64,000 bases of DNA, taken from contig OY725494.1 in the NCBI GenBank assembly GCA_963281255.1, positions 248,001 through 312,000 on the forward strand. Reading direction: 5' to 3'. The notes under the pieces are model-generated. The model did not search any database. It saw only the letters and a program-made list of their open reading frames with translations, and had not been told where the DNA came from. The translations under genes and the position numbers were made by a program. The DNA is from Aphrocallistes beatrix (taxonomy: Eukaryota; Porifera; Hexactinellida; Sceptrulophora; Aphrocallistidae). This document shows positions 53,301 through 61,425 of this stretch, piece after piece. Each line of letters opens with the position of its first letter. The stretch's first letter is position 1.

Positions 53301-55302
53301 CTCGAGTACAGCGACCTGAAGAAACGGGGAAATTAATACCAAACATCGTATTGAGGAGAGTTGACTTGCCACTGCTCTGAATTCCCAGAACAGATATGAC
53401 GAAAAGTTTTTTGTCAGGACCAATAAGTTCAGCAAGAGAGCTAAGAACCTCTGATACCCATTGTAATGGAACGTGATTAACATCTCCATTAACAATTTCA
53501 AAGGAGTGTCCTTGAAGTATTAGGTTTGCCATTATACCAGGAAGCAGTGTTGGGCAAAAGTTCAATTGATGTTTTAGAACTGTCTTTCTTTTTGCATCAC
53601 AAATAGAAGAATATGCTTCATATGCTTGACCAATTTCGCGAAATATATGTTCAATACCGAATGAAGATTGAGTTATGAGTTCTGCAGTCTTCAAAAGATT
53701 AGATTTTGCTTCTTTCTCCATTTCATTCCTCTCATCGCCATCTACTGAACAAGAATGATACGAATATGACTCGACTAGCCACTTTTTATACTGATTGTAT
53801 AATATAGGTAGGTGTTTTCTAGATACGACATTCAAATAATTCTTTAGAAGCTCCCAAAACAAATAGAATCCAAATTTGTCTTCGGTTAACCGGGGACACT
53901 GTTTTAGGATTCCAGAAAACAAAGTTGATGACTTGGCTAATAATTCTATTTGCGAAGATCTCGCTTTAACTAGCACGCTTTCAAGGTCTTGATTGTATTC
54001 TTTAAATTCACTTCTACCAACTTGTTGAAGATCTCTGTTTGCTTCAGCCCAATCTCCAAACTTGGCTTGAAGCGGTAGTAATCGTTGTTTCAGTTCTCCA
54101 AGAGATCTTTTACACGATGAACCGTCCCCTTCATCCATTAATATCTGCTGAATATCCTTACAAGTTACATCAACTATCTTTTGGTTGGATGAGATCTCTT
54201 CTTCCATTGTATCAATCGATATACCAAATCGAATGGCAATTTGAATGTACTCAGTTAGCGTTAGTGGAATCAGTCTCTCTTCATCGATACTTTGTGAAAT
54301 CGATCTCTCTATGAGCTCCGAGTTTTGATAAGTATTTTTCTTCTTCAAACCGATCGTTTTCTGTTTATCATTCAAGATATTTGGGATACATTCAGGACAA
54401 GGATTTCTGTTCGAATTTCCTTTATAAATGAGAAATATAACTTTGGCTTTGGATTTATCATGAATTTCTACAAGCTGTTTAGCAGTATCCTGTGTTAGCT
54501 CAGACGGTGGAACGAAAACATAAACTATGTTTGAAATTTCGCCGAGAAATTCGCGTTGTTTAGGAAACTTGCAAGCATTCCCTCTGAGGTTAAGCATAAT
54601 GAAGTGCTGTTTGATGATACACGTTTCTTTACATTTTGGGAGATACCAAGCAACTTCAACCGTTCCGTTCAAAAGGTATCTTCTCTTTGTATTCCCACTG
54701 CAATTTTTATGGAAAAAGTACTCATGCCTTATTTTAAGAATTTGATTTAAGAATTCGGACTTTTGACTATTCTCACAATCACAAAACTGCATAAATGAAA
54801 CGATTGGGAAAGGTTCATCAACAGCTGAGAAGGCTTTTGTACTATCCTCATCAATATAACGATTTAATATCAGAGTTTGGAATGCGAAATGATTAAAAGT
54901 TACTTGATTAGAAATGGAATCATAGGTAATGAGTGGAAGAGAGAGGAGACACTTTGAGATTTGGTCCACAAGGGTTTGGCGAAATGTTGGATGTGATTTC
55001 AGGAAAATGTATAAAAACACGTCCATAGGATGGACCACACCATCTTCTTCTTCTTCATCTAATAAAGTAGAAAGAGGATTGTCATTCACAATCGTAGAAG
55101 CAGATCCATTCAACGGATTAAATGGGAGGCTGGGTAGATTTCGACTTGAAGTGTCTAGGAGCATAATCCTTCTGAGCATATAAGAAGGAAGATCTGATAT
55201 AGACAGGGAAGATAAGTTTAAGGAATCAAGAGATATCGCATCAGAGAGAGTTATAACATTCTTTCCAAGAGAGAAATTCATTTGTTTAGAAAGTTCCTCC
55301 AT
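50396..55302 (-). CDS. Very large GTPase of the GVIN/URGCP (VLIG-type) family, frameshifted near the C-terminus
   Basis: A 1440-residue frame (55302-50980) followed, after a frame change, by 200 residues (50998-50396). The VLIG-type G domain has its P-loop GIQSSGKST near residue 640, DTEGL near 690, and VHQNVGD beyond it. N-terminal part: ISDLPSYMLRRIMLLDTSSR and the URGCP-like region. C-terminal part: the CPFCREPCQLTAGEHEHYCG motif with HRPKGINGW, characteristic of GVIN C-termini. These are large dynamin-like GTPases; the vertebrate members are interferon-inducible. The two frames overlap within about 20 nt with no stop-free bridge, so one base is gained or lost near 50985-50998. A splice-acceptor-like ATTATTTTCAG lies just before the start, so an upstream exon is possible. 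Confidence 0.9.
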
Positions 55303-56746
55303 TCTTTCACTGAAAATAATTTAATATTATAGAAAAATCTGGAAAAAACAACTCAACAAACTATAATTCATTAAAAATTCTAGAGATTATTGACACCTAA
55401 AGGGTGTATTGACACGAGATCAGGAGGTAGTGGTCTAAATTAAAGGGAAGTAGGGAACGAGATTTATTAAATGTATTCATGTACCTAACCTAGTGATTAT
55501 ATTTAAGCTGAACGATTACATAGACGGTCTATGTCATAGGGGTCTATGACAGACCCCAACTTTACAAAACTCGAATGCTAGTTATAATCAAATTTCTAAA
55601 ATCGTGAAAATATATAGAGGCAAATAGAAATCAATTATTTGAATGAAGAAATCATATCTGCCCCTAAAGATACTTTAATTAAATGTAATGGATATATTTC
55701 AAATATAATTATTCATTAGTTACTACTGGTAACATAATATACCTAATTGCCATATCTTGACCAGTTTATTCAGCAAATAATGAGTCTATTTTGTGTGTGT
55801 GTAGTTAGAAGTTAATATAGACAATAAAAGCCTTTCGTGGGTTTATATTTCGCGATTCCGACTATTCGCGAAATATATTTTGTCGTTCGAAGAATCCTCT
55901 TGGTTATTCTAGATTTTCAGCAACAAAGTATTAAAGTTAAGAATGACCCTTTCTCCATAACGTTTTTTTCGGGAATACAATAAGTGTGAGAAAAATGAAA
56001 TTTGGACAAAAGGTGTTAATTGTTTATCGACAGACGAAGTTATTATACGACCCTTGTTCAATTATTTCATCTTTTAAATTTTGATTACGTATTATTAAAG
56101 TAATGATCAAGAGAAAATGACTCATCAATAATTCTAACATGTACAAAGAATTTCATGAATATACCCCAGTTTCCTCCACCTTTATCAAGCAGTCGGGGCA
56201 TACCTAATTTACGGGACGGCATCCCGTCCCGTAAATTATGCATCTTGACTCGTCCCGTCCCGTAAATTAGGTACCTAGATTTTACGGGACTATCCCATCC
56301 CGTCCCGTAAATTAGGCATGCCCAGCAGTTGCCACCCAGAGATCCCACAAAAGTGCTGGATACCAAGTGAGTCTAGTCTGACTCAGTTACTGTCGCACGC
56401 AGGAAGAAACTAAGTTCTTATATGAAGAATAATGGTTAAACAATCCATTGAAAGATAACTGTGACTCGTGGTAAACTCAGGATAAGCCTAATGCGTAAAA
56501 TACTACAAACAAACAAAACTCGTTTGTTACAAGGATTAGGTTTTTGAAGACATTAATTTCGAGATGACGAATAGGTAATATTATATTACCACTGATCAAT
56601 GAATAGTTATATTTAAACATATCCATTACACTTGGAATTATCCTTAGGAGGTAGAAATAATTTCTTTCTTCAAATAATTCATTTCTATTTTAGCTCTATA
56701 TTTTTGAGGAATCTAGATATAATAATTCCGACTTACGAGTGTTGAA
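55303..56746. other. Intergenic stretch between GTPase and NHL long form 3
   Basis: AT-rich, no convincing gene. It contains the MITE at 56196-56323. The last 150 bp resemble the upstream DNA of the other long NHL genes and may hold the promoter. Confidence 0.6.
56196..56323. mobile_element. hAT-type MITE, GGGACGGG palindromic family, 128 bp
   Basis: Ends GGGCATACC and GGCATGCCC, flanked by AGCAGTCG (56188-56195) and AGCAGTTG (56324-56331), an 8-bp duplication with one mismatch. Confidence 0.88.
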
Positions 56747-57996
56747 ATGGCTACAGCTAATCCTACTCCACCAGATCATGGAGAAGATAATTTTGTGTTA
56801 GAACTGGAGAGAGTTCGACAACGAATCAAACAGAAATTCACCGAATTAATTGATTGTGTGAAAGCGAGAGAAAGTAAACTGTTGAAAGAGTTGGATACCA
56901 TTCTAGCATCTTATCACTCTTATCGAGTTGAAGTTCAGAAACAGAAAAATGAGAAAAAAACACTTGAGGAATCAAAAACATTATTAGAAGAGCAATTGCG
57001 GAAATCTTCAGCAAAAGAAATCTACGAAAATATGATAGAACAAATTGTGGACGGAATCAACTCCATCAAATATCCACAAATGGTCCATTTAGTCTGCGAT
57101 AACAGAAAAATACTTACAGATTTGAACACTTTGGGTAAATTGGTAGAAAAAGTAAGAAGTGTTGTTGATTATAAGAGTAAGCTACATCCTGTAGTGAGCG
57201 TTTGTGAGAAAGGAAATAGGATGGAACAGCTGAACTATCCATGGGGAGTGACAGTTGACAATAAAACAGGTAATATTTATGCTACAGATAATATTAATCA
57301 CTGTGTGAAAGTATTTGATAGCTCAGGAAAGATTTTACTCAAATTTGGAGATAGTGATGGCGGAGGAAAGATGTTCCACCCTAGAGGATTAGTTATTAGT
57401 GAAGATAGAATACTTATCTCTAATGGCCAACATTCTGATAAATCTACTCATGGCATTCTTATTTATCAATTGAATGGTAGTTTGTCTCAAGAATTGGGGA
57501 ATACGGGAATGGTAAGATTGAATTTAATGATCCATGTGGTCTTGCATGTAATGAATCGAATGGAGATATTTACATTTGTGATCGTAATAACAATCGTATT
57601 CAAATACTTTCCAAAGAATTTCACTTCCAATCTCAGTTTGGTGCTGATAAACTCAAACATCCTCGTGATGTGAAACTATCAAAAGAATTCATTTTTATTC
57701 TGGATGAGTCTAATCCTTGTATACATTTGTATGACTACAATCTCATTCTACAGAAGAGTGTCGTTTCTAGAGGAAGAGGAATGCAAGTTGTTAATCCTTG
57801 GTATTTCTTTATTGATGATTCTAGCAATATTCTCATTTCTGACAATGGTTCTAATTCTATTCAAATCTTCAATCCTGAATTCGAATTGATTCACAAGCTA
57901 AACACTTCTACATGTTCTATTGGAGTTGTTGTGGATAATCAAGGAAGAGTTATAGTAGTCTGTCAAGCTAACAAAGAATGCCTTCAGATATTTTAG
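56747..57996 (+). pseudogene. Coiled-coil/NHL-repeat protein, long form 3 (frameshifted)
   Basis: Same family as 42649-43911: start MATANPTPPDHGEDNFVLEL, coiled coil, then NHL blades. Near 57480 one base is missing relative to long form 1 (GGTAGTTTGTC against GGTAGCTTTGTC). The frame then leaves the NHL sequence and ends at 57673, while the correct C-terminal blades continue in another frame to 57996 (CLQIF, stop). As it stands the product would lose three blades. Either an early pseudogene or a base-call error; the rest is intact. A Helitron-like element inserted 51 bp past the stop. Confidence 0.85.
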
Positions 57997-58047
57997 CTTT
58001 GTTTAATTTGAAGTGGAGCGTGGTTGCCTTTTGCTCTATTCTTTATA

Positions 58048-58586
58048 TCCTTACTATTAAAACTCGATTAATGTATATTTATTTATTTATTTATATATAC
58101 TAATATATATATATATATCTGTTACGAATTGATTGAAGAAACTGCCGGGCACAGAAAGCTGATTTTTGGCATGTGGGAGTATTTTGGCTATGGCTCCAGT
58201 AAGTTCTGAGTTCAGAGCAAAATGTCGACTCATCATGGAATTATGACGTCATTGTCACATTTTTAAAAGTTAAGCAACACAGTTTTTCGGACATAACTCA
58301 GCTATTATAGGAGATAGAAGGCTGAAATTTTAATAGAATGTGTATACCTCACATATGACGCAACTATCATCAAAAAATGATGACTCATCACTTTGTTATG
58401 ACGTCATCATTACTCATCAAAATTTTAAAATTGACAAATTTGGTGATTTTTCGAGTGATATCGATTTTAAAACTAAGATGGACATATTTAGAGATGATAT
58501 CTCCCTTATAATTAACCAATTTCACCCCCAGGCGACCGAAGGGAGTGTCCGCCAGCCGCGCAGCGCAAGCAAGCGAAGCGCGCTTG
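58048..58586 (+). mobile_element. Helitron-like family 1, complete non-autonomous copy
   Basis: Starts TCCTTACTATTAAAACTCG directly after A and ends with the hairpin CAAGCG-AAGCG-CGCTTG directly before T. The paralogous 3' flank of NHL long form 2 (48858-48875, TCTTTCTA then TTTACTGCATT) shows the unoccupied site, with insertion between A and T and no target duplication. 539 bp, no coding capacity. Confidence 0.9.
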
Positions 58587-59835
58587 TTTACTACATTTAG
58601 AGTTGATCTTATAAGGAAACATTAACCTTTACTGTTTTTCTCTCTCATTCTACCAACTTCCTTAGTTCTAGTCTTACTTGCTCTTTTTAGTTATTTTTGT
58701 GGTATAATATGATCGAATGACTCAATTTATAGATTTTTGTACTGTGCCATAGCTTTTGGATATTAATTAAATAATCCTTCAACTCGGATCTGGTTCCGAA
58801 GAGTAGGTTCGAATATTATTTTATTTCATACATACTAGTTTACCATATTTTTAAATTAGATACATAGATGCTCCCACTAAATATTAAACCCATAAACTTG
58901 GTAGACTCGAATGCAAAATAATCTCCAAGATACATGCATAATAATATTTCGCAACGTTCTAAGGTTTCGAGTTCTACTTTGTTAGTACTGTTGCATGAGA
59001 TTTCTACTACCGTGAGATTTTTACTACTTTGAATACATGGACCATGGATATGTATTAACCGTGAGATTTTTACTACCTACACTCTGCATTTATCCATAGT
59101 TCACAGCTCCTTCACAATTAAACCATACTTTACACTAAATAATCTTTTTCACCACTTTTAGAACTAATGCCTAAAAGTGGTGAAATCATTATTTAGTGAT
59201 TTATTACATTAGTATGTTGTAGTATGTTACACATAGAGCGACAACAATTTACGCGTACTATGCATTTATTAGCTTAGATATTTGCAATGTACATCTAGTT
59301 AATTATCAAAAATTAAGGTTGATGATAAGATAAAACAATGATAAATTGCAGAATAGATGGTGTGTTAGTAAACTTATTATTTTATTTTTTAGTTGGATAG
59401 AAAAACTAGAATATATTAGAAATTGAAATTCGTGAGGCTCCCAAATTACAAATCTAGATATCTATTCGAAGATCTTAACGGACATTTACATATACCGGGA
59501 TGAGAAAAAAACATTATTTTGCATTTTTGTAATATAATGTGTGATACTTAATCAACAAAGCATAGAACAAGCATTCTTAATGTGATTAAAGTGAATTGTA
59601 TCTTAATCACACACTACAATTGCTCTGTACTACTGTAGTAGAATGCAAATGATTTCACCCCGAAAATAAACTGTCAGAAATTACGTCAATCCGAAACTTG
59701 TTTTGTAATTCTTCTATTTCACATCATAATCATTATTATCATAATTACGATATCAATAATTTCTAACAGGGTAAATAGCTAATTACAAACAACAAATAAT
59801 TATTTAATATTTATAATAGAATAAGTGAAAAACTG
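58587..59835. other. Intergenic AT-rich stretch with a long hairpin
   Basis: No gene seen. The first part is the displaced 3' flank of NHL long form 3. A strong hairpin is at 59134-59198: arms CACTAAATAATC...CCACTTTTA and TAAAAGTGG...TTATTTAGTG of about 27 nt with an 11-nt loop. Confidence 0.6.
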
Positions 59836-60552
59836 TTACTCGTCGTCTATTACAACTGCACTGCTAAAACTGTCCGAAGTAAAATATGACTGATAGCGGC
59901 AGTTAATTAGGTCTGTAACAGGCTGAAAATGTTCATCAAAATTAGTTAGGTACATCGCTTGGTTAGATCTGTGCTCTTCATAAAAATGGTAGCGATACCA
60001 TCTTATTTCGTTGTATGTTTTCTTCGAATCACAATGGAAGTTCGCAACAAACAGGTCTATCCCTAACATCATGGATACTGCCATTATTTCGACGTCGGTT
60101 GCCCAAATATGATCACTACCCATTTGTGACTGTAAAAGATAGTGCTTTGATGACAGCTTGCTAAATTTTAATTCAAGGTAGCGTGTAATGTAGCTAGCTC
60201 CTTGAACTCCAATAAATCTATAAACCTCCCCGCGAATTTTCTCGTGGTGATTCTCTGAACCCGTTAGTGCGGCTGAGATAGCTCTGAAAAAGCAGTTACC
60301 ATCGCGTTCTATGGGATAATGTTCAAGAGGAATGAAACTTCCTAGCGGTTTTCCAACGTAATAATCTGCCTGAGGTAGTTTTTTCTCGAATGGAAGTTGT
60401 AACAGATTGCTCTTTGATATTTGCCATTCTCTAGATATCGGAGAATAATTAGGAATGTCTTGATTTTTGAATTGATGGAATGTATAAGGGAGCGATTTGA
60501 GATCTTGTTGAGTTCTTGAGACAATCAGCTGATCTTCTAGATATTCTATGAC
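59836..60552 (-). CDS. OTU-domain cysteine protease (3' exon)
   Basis: About 238 codons from a splice acceptor at 60553-60554 (TATAG) to the stop. It shows the OTU catalytic core: YPIERDGNCFFRAISAALTG (the Cys codon is 60292-60294), HEKIRGEVYRFI, then WATDVEIMAVSMMLGIDLFV and FDEHFQPV (the His codon is 59929-59931). OTU proteases remove ubiquitin. A candidate upstream exon with FSEKKQLPHPKPFDVFQILY lies at about 60620-60750, but I could not join it in phase with the usual donor, so the N-terminus is unresolved. A Helitron-like element starts 20-30 bp beyond that exon, followed by the minisatellite, so any further 5' exons lie outside the window or are lost. Confidence 0.82.
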   Translation of the reverse strand, partial: VIEYLEDQLIVSRTQQDLKSLPYTFHQFKNQDIPNYSPISREWQISKSNLLQLPFEKKLPQADYYVGKPLGSFIPLEHYPIERDGNCFFRAISAALTGSENHHEKIRGEVYRFIGVQGASYITRYLELKFSKLSSKHYLLQSQMGSDHIWATDVEIMAVSMMLGIDLFVANFHCDSKKTYNEIRWYRYHFYEEHRSNQAMYLTNFDEHFQPVTDLINCRYQSYFTSDSFSSAVVIDDE

Positions 60553-60619
60553 CTATATTTACGTACATATTAATTTTATGAATTATTTTAAAAGAATAAA
60601 TAAACCCGAATTTACTCAC

Positions 60620-60752
60620 GGTTGCATAGAGGATCTGATAACATAGAGGATCTGAAAAACGTCAAATGGTTTTGGATGAGGAAGCTGCTTCTTCTCCGAG
60701 AAGGCTACTTCAGTCCATTGAACGAGGTGGTTAATGATTTCCTCTCTCTAAG
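60620..60752 (-). CDS. Candidate upstream exon of the OTU-domain gene
   Basis: An open minus-strand stretch reads INHLVQWTEVAFSEKKQLPH and onward, with an acceptor-like TTACTTAG upstream and a GTGAGT donor at about 60620. Joining that donor to the OTU exon gives a stop at once; a weaker GT inside a repeated AGATCCTCTATG would keep the frame. The exon is probably real but its boundary is uncertain. Confidence 0.4.
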
Positions 60753-60771
60753 TAAAATAATATAGGGTGTA

Positions 60772-61425
60772 TCCTTACTATTAAAACTCGATTAATGTTT
60801 GTATATATATATACAGTCGAAATCGGGTTATTTTGTCCATTTGATTGCACTGCCAAAACGACAAAATAACCCGATAGACAAAATAACCCGGTAGACAAAA
60901 TAAACTAATAGACAAAATAATCCGATAGACAAAATAACCCGAAGACAAAAAAATCCGATTATTTTATAATTGAATTATGAATAAAACAATTTTTACACTG
61001 ACTTGACGACAAAATAACCCAATGGGACAAAAAAACCCGGTGTCAAAATAACCCTATTTCGACTGTATATATATATATCTGTTACGAATTGATTGAAAAA
61101 ACTGCTAGGCGCATAAAGCTGATTTTGGCATGTCGGAGTCTTTTGGCTATGGCTCCAGTAAGTTCTGAGTTCAGAGCAAAATGTCGACTCATCATGGAAT
61201 TATGACGTCATTGTCACATTTTTAAAAGTTAAGCAACACAGTTATTCGAGCATAACTCAGCCATTATAGGAGATAGAAGGCTGAAATTTTAATAGAATCT
61301 GTATACTAACATACTTCACATATGATGCGACTTTCATCAAAAAATGATGACTCATCACTCTGTTATGACGTCATCATTACACATCAAAAGTTTTAAAATT
61401 GACAAATTTGGTGATTTTTCTTTTC
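60772..61425 (+). mobile_element. Helitron-like family 1 copy carrying a nested element and the minisatellite
   Basis: Starts TCCTTACTATTAAAAC after an A. It is interrupted at 60814-61065 by a pogo-like element and continues through GTTACGAATTGATTG to TTTGGTGATTTTTC. There the normal sequence gives way to the CTCAGCATGCTCAGATTT tandem array. The 3' hairpin end is not reached in the window. Confidence 0.85.
60814..61065. mobile_element. Pogo/Tigger-like MITE nested in a Helitron-like copy
   Basis: Terminal inverted repeats CAGTCGAAATCGGGTTATTT at the left and its complement at the right (ending CCCTATTTCGACTG), flanked by TA. The interior repeats GACAAAATAACCCG-like units. It lies in the TA-rich stretch of the host element. 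Confidence 0.85.
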
